DNA of 64,000 bases from Octadecabacter antarcticus 307 (GCF_000155675.2 NC_020911.1:213501-277500), one strand, 5' to 3'; positions 8,017-17,131 are shown, counted from the stretch's first letter. Notes: a model not told the origin generated them from the sequence alone. Translations and numbers: made by a program.

Positions 8017-10218
8017 ATGCCGGAGAGCCATGTGCGAAAGCTATTCGGATGTCTTGTGCTGATCTCGGGTGTCGGTGGGCTTGGCTATATCGGTGCCACG
8101 CAAAACGCTGTGCACATGCAATCCGCCATTGCCACATATGCGCAGGCGATGGCCGACGGTTCACGACATTCTGTGCAAACGCAGGTCACTGGTCGTGATG
8201 TTTCCGTCACGGGACTGGTGACAGATCAGACCGAATTGGCCGTGCTTCAGGCGATGTTCAACAGCTTGGATGGGGTGCGGGTCGTTGATGTGTCTCGCGT
8301 CGAAATCTTGCCCGTTGCGGACCCGTATTTCATGGAAGCGATCCGTCAGATCGATGGGTCCATAACGATCTTGGGTGTGATTCCGTCTGACGCTGATCGT
8401 GACGTCTTAGTCGAAAAATCCGATGGTTTGTTGGATGATCTGGCCGCGGACCTAACCCTCGCCGCGGGTGTCCCGGATGCCGATTGGGTCACCGTCGCAG
8501 CGCTTGGCCTGACCGCGTTGGGCGTCTTGGAATATGGTCAGATGACCCTGTCCGACAGAACACTGATGTTGCAGGGGTTGGTGCGAAATCCAGTTGCGCT
8601 GGACGCCACATTAGCTGGGCTTGAGCGCCTTCCAGTGGCTTACCGACTGATCAATCAGATTGATGTTGTGGACGATGGCACGCCATTGCGCCTGGCCCTG
8701 ACATTGCGCGACGAAACGGTTGTTGGCGAGGGTAAGTTTCCATCCGATATTACGGCCAACGCAATAGCGGATATTTTCGGGACCAGCGAAGGTGTCACGA
8801 CGATACAGTCCGTGATCCCTGCGTTTGATCCGCAATGGCCTATGGTCGCGCGCACCGCGATGGATGGCCTTTCACAGTTGATTGACGGGGTTGTTGAGAT
8901 TACGGGACGCGACGTGTCGTTAACCGGAACCGGAACCCCCGAAGGCATTGCGCAGGCGGGCACATTTTTGGCCACCGTACCTGATACCTACACCGTGACG
9001 GTTGACCTTGACCTTTGGGACGACGGTGCGCCGCTGGAATTCACTATGCAATGGGATGGCAGTGTAGCGTCGGCGTCGGGTAAATATCCGGCGGGTTTTA
9101 CGTTGCGGGATCCTGCTGGCGTTGCTGTTGCGAACGCTGGAACGAACAGTTTTCGCCCCGCAGAAACAGTCCGCTTTTCCACAAACGCCGCCGTTGGGAC
9201 GTCGGCCCTTGGGCTGATGTCTACAGGTACCCTTCGCGTCACCGAAACAGTGATTACCCTGACCGGAACCGCTGCGTCCCCACAAGCATGGCTCGCCATG
9301 GGCGATGTGCTGGCGAACGCCGCGCCGGACACCGAAATCACGCGTGAAATCACCTATCTTGATGACGGTTCCCCCGCCGCTTGGACACTGACATACGATG
9401 CTGCAGAGGGCGCGATTATTGTGGGTCGTTTGCCGGCGGGTCTCGTGATTGGGGATATTGATCTTGCGCTGGGCCTTGATGCTATTTCCGGCATCCCCGC
9501 AACAGCGCTTGACGACACTGACTTTGGCAGCATTTTGGAAACATTGCAGATCGTCGCGGATTACATGCCCGAGATTGAAACGCTAACCTACGCACACGCT
9601 GAGGATCAAAGCGCGCTCGATCTCGTGTTGTCCCCAGGTGTCGATCTGGACCTTGTTGCGAACGCTCTCGCTGAACGCCTGTCAACGGATGTCGCCTTTT
9701 CACTCAGCCCGCTCGAAGTCCTGCCAGAAACTGGAACGATCCGAACCAACGTTGCGACGGGCCTTGATGAAACCTTCACGGGCAGTTTCTGGCTCCCCAA
9801 TGTGGCGTTGAATTTTGACGTGGATGTCGTGGCCTGTGCGGCGCAGACGTCTAACATTCTTGAACGCGGTCAAATCGAATTCTTGTCATCGTCCGTCCGT
9901 CTTGATGCCACGTCGATCCGTACGATCAACGCACTGGCGGCAGTAATATTGCCCTGCGTTGCGGCGGACCTGACGCTTGATATTGGCGGCCATACCGATT
10001 CATCCGGGGATGAGCCGACAAATAAGGCCCTAAGCCAAGATCGCGCCAACGCCGTTCGCGCCGCACTCATTGCGCGTGGCGTCCCGGATGTCGCGATGAC
10101 CGCGTTTGGTTTCGGACAAACGCAACCCATCGCCGACAATGAAACGCCCGAGGGCCGCGCGGCCAACCGGAGAACTGATATCACATGGTTCGCGCAAGGC
10201 GCATTGCGCGACCCATGA
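8017..10218 (+). CDS. Large envelope protein with BON-like repeats and C-terminal OmpA domain
   Basis: A 733-residue protein with an N-terminal hydrophobic segment (residues 9-27), several repeats resembling the BON phospholipid-binding fold (for example the strands around VTGRDVSVTGLV, IDGSITILGVIP and DVSLTGTGTPEGI), and a C-terminal OmpA peptidoglycan-binding domain (about residues 620-733) with LDIGGHTDSSGDE and GRAANRRTDI. It likely tethers membrane and wall. The GTG at 8032 has GGAG nine bases upstream and gives VRKLFG, which may be the true start instead of 8017. Followed after 21 bp by the next gene. Confidence 0.8.
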   Translation: MPESHVRKLFGCLVLISGVGGLGYIGATQNAVHMQSAIATYAQAMADGSRHSVQTQVTGRDVSVTGLVTDQTELAVLQAMFNSLDGVRVVDVSRVEILPVADPYFMEAIRQIDGSITILGVIPSDADRDVLVEKSDGLLDDLAADLTLAAGVPDADWVTVAALGLTALGVLEYGQMTLSDRTLMLQGLVRNPVALDATLAGLERLPVAYRLINQIDVVDDGTPLRLALTLRDETVVGEGKFPSDITANAIADIFGTSEGVTTIQSVIPAFDPQWPMVARTAMDGLSQLIDGVVEITGRDVSLTGTGTPEGIAQAGTFLATVPDTYTVTVDLDLWDDGAPLEFTMQWDGSVASASGKYPAGFTLRDPAGVAVANAGTNSFRPAETVRFSTNAAVGTSALGLMSTGTLRVTETVITLTGTAASPQAWLAMGDVLANAAPDTEITREITYLDDGSPAAWTLTYDAAEGAIIVGRLPAGLVIGDIDLALGLDAISGIPATALDDTDFGSILETLQIVADYMPEIETLTYAHAEDQSALDLVLSPGVDLDLVANALAERLSTDVAFSLSPLEVLPETGTIRTNVATGLDETFTGSFWLPNVALNFDVDVVACAAQTSNILERGQIEFLSSSVRLDATSIRTINALAAVILPCVAADLTLDIGGHTDSSGDEPTNKALSQDRANAVRAALIARGVPDVAMTAFGFGQTQPIADNETPEGRAANRRTDITWFAQGALRDP

Positions 10219-10239
10219 TGCAAGCCAAAGGAAACTAAC

Positions 10240-10899
10240 ATGTTCAAAGAATGGGAATTTCTGCTGGCGGAAATTTGGGTGCTGCTGGCGATTGCGGCCC
10301 TGATTGGCCTTATCGCAGGATGGCTGATCTGGGGCGGAAGGGTGGACGCAGGGCGCGGGCTTGGGTCCGACACGGGCGTTGACGCTAATGAGGTGCGCCG
10401 CTTGCGGACTGAATTGGACCGCGCCAAGGCCCAAAACCGTGATCCACTTAACGATATTCCGGCGATGCAAGGCGTTGGCTATGCGCGGCCCGCGCAGACG
10501 CGTGCAACGACGCCAACACAGGCGGCGTTGCCAGTTTTGAGGCCAGATCCGACTGCGGAAATGCCAGCGGATGATGCCGTACAGCCCGCTCCAACGCCGA
10601 CATCAAAACAACCTGCACCAACATCTGGCGGCAAACCCCAAGCCCTTGTTTCGGCCTGGGACGGGTTGCCGGATGATCTGACGAGGATTAAGGGGATCGG
10701 CGCGAAAATGGAAACGCTCTGTAACCAGTTGGGATTTTGGCACTACGACCAAATCGCCGCGTGGAGTGCGGACGAAATTGCGTGGGTGGATGACAACCTG
10801 GAAGGGTTCAAAGGCCGCGTGACCCGTGACAATTGGGTGGCGCAGGCCAAAAAGATGACAGGCGTTCAGACGCCCGCGTTCAAGCACCGAACGGACTAG
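10240..10899 (+). CDS. Membrane protein with C-terminal helix-hairpin-helix-like domain
   Basis: A 219-residue protein with one N-terminal membrane helix (WVLLAIAALIGLIAGWLIW, about residues 10-30), a charged then proline/threonine-rich linker (about 75-135), and a C-terminal domain reading DLTRIKGIGAKMETLCNQLG and then WSADEIAWVDDNLEGFKGRV. That C-terminal pattern is the helix-hairpin-helix-like fold often annotated in this group as NADH-quinone oxidoreductase subunit E-like or L17-like; neither name implies that function here. It follows the OmpA-type gene by 21 bp and probably shares its transcript. Confidence 0.65.
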   Translation: MFKEWEFLLAEIWVLLAIAALIGLIAGWLIWGGRVDAGRGLGSDTGVDANEVRRLRTELDRAKAQNRDPLNDIPAMQGVGYARPAQTRATTPTQAALPVLRPDPTAEMPADDAVQPAPTPTSKQPAPTSGGKPQALVSAWDGLPDDLTRIKGIGAKMETLCNQLGFWHYDQIAAWSADEIAWVDDNLEGFKGRVTRDNWVAQAKKMTGVQTPAFKHRTD

Positions 10900-11005
10900 T
10901 TTTAGTACCTATATCAACCAGAGATCGGAACGCGGTGTCAAACTCCGGCCACACTGATGGCGGCTTGGTAAACAATAACTACAATTTGCCGTAAATTGTT
11001 CGGTG

Positions 11006-11344
11006 TTAGCTGTCTTTCTTCGCCACATTCTCATCAAAGGCCGTCGTAAAAGCAGCGTCCTTATTCGGCGTGGATTCGGTCTGATAATTTGTCTTCCACG
11101 CGTCCATTGTCATGCCGTAGAAAGCCTCGCGGCCCTCGTCCTTGGTCATTTCAATACCGCGTTCGGCGGCGGCTTCTTGGTACCAGCGGCTCAGGCAATT
11201 GCGGCAAAAGCCTGTCAAGTTCATCATGTCGATGTTTTGCACATCCGCGCGGTCTTTCATCAGGTGCTTTTGCAAACGCCGAAACGCGGCGGCTTCTAGT
11301 TCGATTTGGGTTTGTGGCCCAATTTCTGTCACGTCATCCGGCAT
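11006..11344 (-). CDS. DUF1244-domain protein
   Basis: A 112-residue protein carrying the conserved DUF1244 core NIDMMNLTGFCRNCLSRWYQ and DEGREAFYGMTMDAWK. The CRNC pair may bind metal, but the biochemical role is unknown. Its start overlaps the end of the N-formylglutamate amidohydrolase gene by 11 bp, so the two are almost surely co-transcribed. Confidence 0.85.
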   Translation of the reverse strand: MPDDVTEIGPQTQIELEAAAFRRLQKHLMKDRADVQNIDMMNLTGFCRNCLSRWYQEAAAERGIEMTKDEGREAFYGMTMDAWKTNYQTESTPNKDAAFTTAFDENVAKKDS

Positions 11345-12095
11345 CTTTGGCCTCCATTTGGATCAGGGCTTGGGTTAGGATCGGGGCAAGTCGTTTAGCC
11401 CAAACGATTTGCTGGTCTGACGTTTCAATTAGGTCACTGCGCAATTCGATCAACGCATTGGCGCGGCCCATTTGCAATGCGTGGCGATCAACGGCATCGC
11501 CAGGCAGGTGGCCCGCATAGGGTTCATTGTCTCCGACGCATAGATCATCCTCACTCTGCAGCAATGCCAACAGCGGGTCGGACAACCTGTCATCGAATGC
11601 GTGCAAAATCCCGATGTGCCAAGGGCGCGCGGGACGGCCGTTCAGCTGCGGTGTAAAACTGTGGATTGCGATGATTACCGTATCGTCCTGCCGCGCGGCC
11701 AGTTCAGTCAGTGCAGCGTGATAGGGCGCATAGAACGCATCAACGCGGCGTGCTTTTTCCACCTCGTCTGCTGCACGATTGGCAGGGATTATCGTTCCAT
11801 CGTACAGTTTCATCAACAGCGTGGGATCATCAAGGCCCCGGTTGGGATCAATCACCATGCGTGTAAAATTTGACAATATCGCTGGCGCATTCAACGCATC
11901 CGCCAGCGCCCATGTCACACCAGCCGCCCCAACGTCATAAGCGATATGTCGTTGCATATCAGCGTCTGGAAGCCCTAATGATCCGCCACCAACACAGGGT
12001 GGAACATTGTTTGACGCGTGGTCGCAGGTGATGAGCCATCGCGACTTTCGCGCGGCCCCGTGTAAATGAAATGCCTCTATGGGTACCTCTGTCAT
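11334..12095 (-). CDS. N-formylglutamate amidohydrolase family protein
   Basis: A 253-residue amidohydrolase (FGase family) that would release formate from N-formyl-L-glutamate or a related acyl-amino acid. Supporting motifs are LITCDHASNNVPP near the N terminus, the NFTRMVIDPNRGLDDP block, the catalytic-region IAIHSFTPQLNGRPRP-like segment and NEPYAGHLPGD, ending with ALIELRSDLI. The ATG at 12095 (MTEVPIEAFHLHG) fits the family; extension to 12263 adds an unrelated hydrophobic stretch and crosses the divergent pyk promoter region. No other histidine-degradation gene is present. Confidence 0.83.
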   Translation of the reverse strand: MTEVPIEAFHLHGAARKSRWLITCDHASNNVPPCVGGGSLGLPDADMQRHIAYDVGAAGVTWALADALNAPAILSNFTRMVIDPNRGLDDPTLLMKLYDGTIIPANRAADEVEKARRVDAFYAPYHAALTELAARQDDTVIIAIHSFTPQLNGRPARPWHIGILHAFDDRLSDPLLALLQSEDDLCVGDNEPYAGHLPGDAVDRHALQMGRANALIELRSDLIETSDQQIVWAKRLAPILTQALIQMEAKDAG

Positions 12096-12210
12096 CTTGG
12101 TGTTATCCAATCGTGGGCAGTTGTAGACCGTTAAAAATACGCTATAAGGCGGCGAAGCCGTTAGCGGTAACTGTATGTACAGTACACCGCAGAACACGAG
12201 GAATAACACC

Positions 12211-13662
12211 ATGAAACGCGACCGCAACGTCAAGATTGTAGCCACTCTTGGGCCGGCATCCAATGACTACAAAATGATCCGTGCACTGCACGAGGCGGGC
12301 GCAGACGTGTTTCGCCTTAATATGAGCCATGGTGATCATGCCGAAATCAAAGTCCGCCATGAAATTATTCGCCAAGTCGAAAAAGACCTCAACAGCCCCA
12401 TCGCGATTCTGGCCGATCTTCAAGGTCCAAAGCTGCGCGTTGGTGTTTTTGCCAATGAAGATGGCGAAGACTTGATTGTTGGTCAGGCGTTCCGCCTTGA
12501 TCTGGATGATGCACCTGGCACGTCTGAGCGGGTTCAATTGCCCCACAAAGAGATTTTTGACGCGCTTGAACCTGGCGCCCACCTGTTGGTGAACGATGGC
12601 AAAATCAAGCTGCGTGTCAAAGACTGCGGTCGCGACTTTGCCGATTGCGAAGTCCTCGTGTCGGGCACTATTTCCAACCGCAAGGGCGTGAACGTGCCTG
12701 ATGTGGTTCTGCCGCTTGCTGCGCTGTCCGACAAGGACCGTAAGGATCTGGAATTTGTGTGCGAACTGGGCGTCGACTGGCTTGCCTTATCGTTCGTGCA
12801 GCGTCCCGCTGACGTCGAAGAGGCCCGCAAGCTGACCAAAGGGCGCGCCGCGCTGATGTCCAAGATTGAAAAGCCGACGGCTGTTACGATGTTTGATGAA
12901 ATTCTTGCTGTGTCTGACGGCATCATGGTTGCGCGTGGCGATCTTGGTGTCGAATTGCCGGTTCAAAATGTTCCGCCGATTCAGAAACAACTGGTCCGCA
13001 AATGCCGTGCGGCAGCCAAGCCCGTGATCGTTGCAACCCAAATGCTCGAATCTATGATTGATTCACCGATGCCGACCCGCGCCGAAGTGTCCGACGTTGC
13101 AACGGCGATCTATGAGGGGGCCGACGGCGTGATGTTGTCCGCCGAATCCGCCGCCGGATCGTTCCCGATCGAAGCTGTGACAACCATGAACAATGTCGCG
13201 GTCGAGGTTGAGGCAGACCCGACCTATACGGAAATTCTTGAGGCAAGCCGTAAAACCAGCGGGCGCACGGTCGCCGACGGAATTGTCGCCGCCGCGCGCG
13301 AAATTGCTGAGACGGCTGATATCAAAGCGATCTGTTGTTATTCCCAATCGGGCACCACCGCGCTTTTGACAGTGCGGGAACGCCCGCGCGTTCCAATTAT
13401 TGTGCTGAGCAGCGATATCAATACCGTGCGTCGCCTTGCGCTTAGCTGGGGCACGAACTGCGTGATGAACGTAAAAGTTGTGGATCGTTTTAAAACTGCT
13501 GTGATCGAAGCGGTGCACGCCGCACTTGATTCCGGCATTGCAACTAAAACTGATATGATCGTCGTCACAGCCGGTGTTCCGTTCAACACACCAGGCAGCA
13601 CAAACATCCTGCGGGTGGCGCCGTGTGACGAAAGTTTGATTTTTGCCGGATCTTCGGAGTAG
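12211..13662 (+). CDS. pyk: Pyruvate kinase
   Basis: A 483-residue pyruvate kinase converting phosphoenolpyruvate and ADP to pyruvate and ATP. Family landmarks are KIVATLGPAS, FRLNMSHGDH, ILADLQGPKLRVG, the catalytic-lysine region MSKIEKPTAV, GIMVARGDLGVELP, VIVATQMLESMI and the ADGVMLSAESAAG loop. The ATG at 12211 gives the typical MKRDRNVKIVAT beginning; the ORF extension to 12175 has no family match. It is divergent from the amidohydrolase gene across 115 bp. Confidence 0.96.
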   Translation: MKRDRNVKIVATLGPASNDYKMIRALHEAGADVFRLNMSHGDHAEIKVRHEIIRQVEKDLNSPIAILADLQGPKLRVGVFANEDGEDLIVGQAFRLDLDDAPGTSERVQLPHKEIFDALEPGAHLLVNDGKIKLRVKDCGRDFADCEVLVSGTISNRKGVNVPDVVLPLAALSDKDRKDLEFVCELGVDWLALSFVQRPADVEEARKLTKGRAALMSKIEKPTAVTMFDEILAVSDGIMVARGDLGVELPVQNVPPIQKQLVRKCRAAAKPVIVATQMLESMIDSPMPTRAEVSDVATAIYEGADGVMLSAESAAGSFPIEAVTTMNNVAVEVEADPTYTEILEASRKTSGRTVADGIVAAAREIAETADIKAICCYSQSGTTALLTVRERPRVPIIVLSSDINTVRRLALSWGTNCVMNVKVVDRFKTAVIEAVHAALDSGIATKTDMIVVTAGVPFNTPGSTNILRVAPCDESLIFAGSSE

Positions 13663-13695
13663 GCTAATTAAACCGTAACGTTTGAGGTGATTGGC

Positions 13696-13920
13696 ATGGA
13701 TCCGGATCTTATGATGGTCGTTGGGCTTGTGATTGGCGGGCTTTCTATCCCGTCCATGCTTGGTGCTCTTACGGATGGGCGCGTCCCGCGTGCCGCCGCA
13801 ATTGCGGTCATGATCGCGGGCGGACTAATTGTGCTGGCCATCCGTGAAAGCCCCGGTGGTTACGCGATTGGCGATATACCTGACGTGTTTGTCGATGTCG
13901 TGGCGCGCTACATCTACTAG
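13696..13920 (+). CDS. Small hypothetical membrane protein
   Basis: A 74-residue protein with two predicted membrane helices (MMVVGLVIGGLSIPSMLGAL and AAAIAVMIAGGLIVLAI). A GAGG motif lies 10-13 bases before the ATG at 13696; a GTG nine bases earlier is an alternative start. Position 33 bp after pyk suggests co-transcription. Function unknown. Confidence 0.6.
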   Translation: MDPDLMMVVGLVIGGLSIPSMLGALTDGRVPRAAAIAVMIAGGLIVLAIRESPGGYAIGDIPDVFVDVVARYIY

Positions 13921-14052
13921 ACCAATGCGACTTTCCCGGCGAATCCCCTTGCCATAAAACATGGCGCGGGCTAATCACTCAATTCCTGCCGCGCGTCCGG
14001 CCTAAGTGGCATGCCGAGTCGCGCGATACACCGACCCAAAGAGGAGACGGAA

Positions 14053-14253
14053 ATGCCCAAGATGAAGACCAAATCGAGTTGCAAAAAGCGGTTCTCAATG
14101 ACTGCTACCGGCAAAGTCAAAGGATCCCAAGCTGGTAAACAGCATGGTATGATCAAACGTTCGAATAAATTCCTGCGGAATGCGCGTGGAACAACCCTGT
14201 TGTCGGCACCTGATGCGAAAATCATCAAGTCCTTCATGCCATACGCGCGCTAA
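14053..14253 (+). CDS. rpmI: 50S ribosomal protein L35
   Basis: A 66-residue basic protein with the L35 signature [23 protein letters not shown]. The ATG at 14053 follows GAGGAGACGGAA and matches the family start. It is 12 bp upstream of rplT, the standard pairing in the large ribosomal subunit operon. No infC or pheS lies directly adjacent here. Confidence 0.97.
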   Translation: MPKMKTKSSCKKRFSMTATGKVKGSQAGKQHGMIKRSNKFLRNARGTTLLSAPDAKIIKSFMPYAR

Positions 14254-14265
14254 GGAGAATTTGAT

Positions 14266-14625
14266 ATGCGAGTTAAAGGTGGTACAGTCACTCACCGTCG
14301 TCACAAGAAGGTAACAGATGCAGCGAAGGGCTATTATGGCCGTCGTTCCAATACCTTCAAAGTTGCGCGTCAGGCCGTCGATAAGGCGAACCAATACGCA
14401 ACACGCGACCGTCACAACCGTAAGCGCAACTTCCGCGCTTTGTGGATCCAGCGGATCAACGCAGCTGTTCGTAGCATCGATGAGACACTGACATATTCAC
14501 GTTTCATCAATGGTCTGAACTTGGCTGGCATCGAAGTGGACCGCAAAGTCCTCGCCGATCTTGCCGTTCACGAACCAGATGCATTTGGTGCGATCGTTGA
14601 AAAAGCAAAATCCGCAATGGCGTAA
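14266..14625 (+). CDS. rplT: 50S ribosomal protein L20
   Basis: A 119-residue L20, an early assembly protein that binds 23S rRNA. Motifs include [16 protein letters not shown], the [15 protein letters not shown] segment and the [21 protein letters not shown] helix. AAGGAG precedes the ATG. It is followed by an intrinsic terminator rather than by pheS, so the ribosomal operon ends here. Confidence 0.97.
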   Translation: MRVKGGTVTHRRHKKVTDAAKGYYGRRSNTFKVARQAVDKANQYATRDRHNRKRNFRALWIQRINAAVRSIDETLTYSRFINGLNLAGIEVDRKVLADLAVHEPDAFGAIVEKAKSAMA

Positions 14626-14700
14626 GCCAAACTGCTGATCGAGATTACAAAAGGCCGTACCTTTCGCTGACGCATTCCGGCTTTTGGGACACAGAACTGA

Positions 14701-14737
14701 CGCCTACCAAGTTTTTGCTTGGTAGGCGTTTGATTTT
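14701..14737 (+). terminator. Intrinsic terminator after rpmI-rplT
   Basis: An 11-bp perfect stem (CGCCTACCAAG at 14701-14711 with CTTGGTAGGCG at 14718-14728) with a six-base loop is followed by TTTGATTTT. It sits 75 bp after the rplT stop. Confidence 0.85.
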
Positions 14738-14780
14738 ACAGATCATTTAGAGATAGGAGATACTAAGAGTTGGGGGAGAA

Positions 14781-14996
14781 GTGTCCCGCGACCACACATT
14801 GCAAAAAATCTCCGAAAGGTTTCCGTTTCATCCGAAACGACCAACATCTCTTTCGGCTTTGGAGGCCATCTTGACGAAACGACAGATAGGAAATCTGATG
14901 GTCAAGAGTGTTCCAAAACTAAACTTGCGTGAAGTTTATCCCGCAGTGTCCGAAGAAATCAACCACAATACTTGTGGTGATGTCGATTGCGACTGA
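14781..14996 (+). CDS. Small ORF of unknown status
   Basis: A possible 71-residue ORF starting with GTG (VSRDHTLQKISERFPF) after the run GGGGGAG at a spacing of five bases, ending in a Cys/Asp tail CGDVDCD. It matches nothing I know and lies in the 430-bp gap between the rplT terminator and the first IS remnant. It may be a real small gene or chance. Confidence 0.25.
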   Translation: MSRDHTLQKISERFPFHPKRPTSLSALEAILTKRQIGNLMVKSVPKLNLREVYPAVSEEINHNTCGDVDCD

Positions 14997-15054
14997 CCTG
15001 TGCCCCAATTTCCCTCCAGCTTTGCGCGGAGTCCTTGGTGCTAAATCTTTGACC

Positions 15055-15402
15055 TTAAGCGGCCATCTTGTCGATGATCCTTCTCTCTAAAAATTCCATT
15101 GGCGTCAGGTTCCCCAGAGCTGAATGTGGTCTGCGCCAGTTGTAGTCGTCCTGCCATTCTTCAAGCGTTTTGCGGGCGTCGCCCAATGTAGCAAACAGCG
15201 TTTCATTGAGGCATTCATCTCTTAGTTTACCGTTGAAGCTTTCGATGAACCCGTTCTGCTGGGGCTTGCCCCCTCTCATGGTTTGCAAGCAAACCACTGC
15301 CGGGCGGCGGGACGCGATATAATGCCAATCGATACCCGTATTTTGAACCCATTTGAGGATCGCCATGCTGGTGAATTCTGTGCCGTAACACCTTCGGAAT
15401 AT
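15055..15402 (-). pseudogene. IS3-family transposase OrfB, 3' fragment
   Basis: The minus strand encodes the C-terminal third of an IS3-family integrase-type transposase: [14 protein letters not shown], then [20 protein letters not shown] containing the catalytic Glu of the DDE triad, then [17 protein letters not shown]. The 5' part is missing; the sequence changes near 15400 into the end of an IS110 element. Hairpin element HE1 (15271-15309) is inserted in frame between YIAS and GKPQQNG. Confidence 0.85.
15271..15309 (+). repeat. Hairpin insertion element HE1
   Basis: 39 nt, CCCTCTC start and GCCGGGCGGCG end. Arms TGGTTTGC and GCAAACCA. It lies antisense in an IS3 orfB fragment; removal joins codons for YIAS and GKPQQ, the expected IS3 sequence around this point. 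Confidence 0.85.
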
Positions 15403-15519
15403 CGCTAATTTAAGGCTATGACTGCCTGCGCAGCCCCAAATAACGCAGCAGGTGGTCATAGCCGTGCCTCAGGTCCCTACGGTGGTTTTGTACAAACCAC
15501 ACCGCAAAGGAGACCAACT

Positions 15520-16137
15520 ATGACCGATATCATTATTACACAAACTGCGCCCGTTTTGGTGGCCATCGATATCTCGAAGGCCCGCGACGAAGTTCTCATT
15601 GCTATTGCGGACAAGAAGCGCTGCCGTCGTTTGACTGTTCTGAACCAGCTAGACGACTTCAATCGTCTAATCACATCGCTTGCCTGCTACGGCCGCCCTG
15701 TCCGTGTAGCTTTTGAAGCAACGGGTAATTATCACCGTGCCTTGGCTTATCATCTTGCCGCAGCAGGTTTTGAGTTGAAGTTGGTGTCATCTGTGGCCCT
15801 GGCCAGAACGCGAGAGGCCTTGCACAACAGTTGGGACAAAAACGACCCTAAGGATGCCCAGGTCATTCTTCACATGATGGAGATCGGGAACGAGCAGTTT
15901 TATCATGACCCCCTCGTGCGTGGCACTAACGACATCCAAGAGCGTTCCAAAACGCATGACATCGTATCCAAGTCGAAGACCGAGTTGTGGCACCGAGTTG
16001 TGGCACCGAGTTGTGGCACCGAGTTTTAACCCATTATCTGCCGCTGTATTTTCCTGAAGCTGATCGTTTCCATCGCAGTTCTCGCAGTGACTGGTTCTTT
16101 GCTTTCCTTGAACGTTATCCGTCACCACACTTGATCT
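15520..16137 (+). pseudogene. IS110-family transposase, frameshifted and 3'-truncated
   Basis: The ATG at 15520 follows AAAGGAG and starts an IS110-type DEDD transposase: VLVAIDISKARDEVLIAI holds the first catalytic Asp, then RVAFEATGNYHRALAYHL and DPKDAQVILHMM. The frame breaks at 15984-16022, where a 13-bp unit is present three times instead of once. If reduced to one copy the sequence continues TELWHRVLTHYLPLYFPEAD and SDWFFAFLERYPSPHLI, as in intact relatives. Homology ends near 16135, so the Ser-containing C-terminal domain is lost. Confidence 0.8.
15984..16022 (+). repeat. Three tandem copies of a 13-bp unit
   Basis: GTTGTGGCACCGA is repeated perfectly at 15984-15996, 15997-16009 and 16010-16022. 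The transposase needs one copy (E-L-W-H-R-V); the two extra copies add 26 bases and shift the frame, so this looks like slippage expansion. Confidence 0.9.
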
Positions 16138-16542
16138 GTGGATATCGAGATATTTCGCGAGGCCGGAGCATTTTCTTGGACCCTCGAAATTAAAGTTGAT
16201 AGCAAACCTGAGGAATGGCCGCATGTATTTGTTGCTGACAAAGCCGCCTATGACGCCGCGATACTCTACCTCAAAGGCCGCGGATTGAACCCAGACATGT
16301 TTGCGGACGATGACGACTATCCCATCATTAAAAGCCCCCTTTGCCAAAAGCTGCTCGTGGAGGGGCATCCGTTTGAGATCAGCATCTACCGAGGGGTCGA
16401 TGAAGCAGAGTGGATTTTGGAGATCATCAACGCCAAGGGTACATCCTTTATCCCCGATGAGCGGTTCAAAACGGACAAGGATGCACTTGGCGTAGCACTG
16501 GCCGATTTTGAGAACGAACCACTCGAGGACTTTATTGGGTAG
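16138..16542 (+). CDS. Hypothetical protein, perhaps 5'-truncated
   Basis: An open frame of 134 codons from a GTG at 16138, directly after the truncated IS110. The product is acidic. Two stretches look loosely alike (FREAGAFSWTLEIKVDSKPE and YRGVDEAEWILEIINAKGTS), suggesting a duplicated small fold. No family was recognised. Because the IS110 homology ends where this begins, the natural start may have been lost. Confidence 0.4.
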   Translation: MDIEIFREAGAFSWTLEIKVDSKPEEWPHVFVADKAAYDAAILYLKGRGLNPDMFADDDDYPIIKSPLCQKLLVEGHPFEISIYRGVDEAEWILEIINAKGTSFIPDERFKTDKDALGVALADFENEPLEDFIG

Positions 16543-16652
16543 TCCAAGTGTATGAGACTTCGCAATTGCAGCGAAAGTCCGGTTTGAGGCTCCTGCATAG
16601 CAAGACATTTTTGATCATATTTGTGCATTTGTCAGAAGCAGTCATGTGTTCC

Positions 16653-16692
16653 CGCTGCCCGGCAGTTGGTTGCAAGGCAATCAATGAGAGGG
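16653..16692 (-). repeat. Hairpin insertion element HE2
   Basis: 40 nt on the minus strand, in apparently non-coding DNA 3' of the IS110 gene. Arms TTGATTGC and GCAACCAA pair with one wobble (G-T as read on the plus strand). Standard ends CCCTCTC and CTGCCGGGCAGCG. Confidence 0.85.
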
Positions 16693-16721
16693 GCCTGTTT
16701 GCGCGGTTTTGACCGCTGCCC

Positions 16722-16762
16722 CCCTCTCGGCAGATTGCTACGCAATCGCCTGCTGGGCAACG
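16722..16762 (+). repeat. Hairpin insertion element HE3
   Basis: 41 nt. Arms GGC-A-GATTGC and GCAATC-GCC around a TAC loop, with one bulged A. The end is TGCTGGGCAACG, a one-base variant. It lies 29 bp from HE2 in opposite orientation, in non-coding DNA. Confidence 0.8.
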
Positions 16763-16971
16763 GATGGGTTCCGCAGACCAAGTCCCTTACAGCTTAGCGG
16801 GCTATATCGCCCGGGACTTTCGACGGGGTGTCCTGGTTTTGGCGGCAGACTTATGCACCATCATCTCGTGGGTCTTGCTAACTCTTTGTTCTTCCTCTCT
16901 TAAGTAATGTGCGTTGTATAAGGTTCGTTGCGCGTTAAAACGGCCCAGACGATCCTTGCCGTTTTATTGGC

Positions 16972-16985
16972 CCCTCTCGGGCAGC
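16972..16985 (+). repeat. Hairpin insertion element HE4, minimal form without hairpin
   Basis: Only CCCTCTCGGGCAGC, 14 nt: the two conserved ends joined with no variable hairpin. Removal restores the IS110 frame (VAIA then NKTARIVW). CCC and GGG could still pair across a TCTC loop. Boundaries are ambiguous by one base. Confidence 0.7.
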
Positions 16986-17131
16986 GATAGCGACGGTTGC
17001 GACGCGCGCGGGTTTTCGTTCCAGCAGTGATGTCAGCCACTTGCTTGCTCGCTCCGGGTGCGACTTGGTCTGTCGGACGAGTGATGTCATGCTAACGACC
17101 AGCAATGATCGTAAGTATTGATCACCCATTC

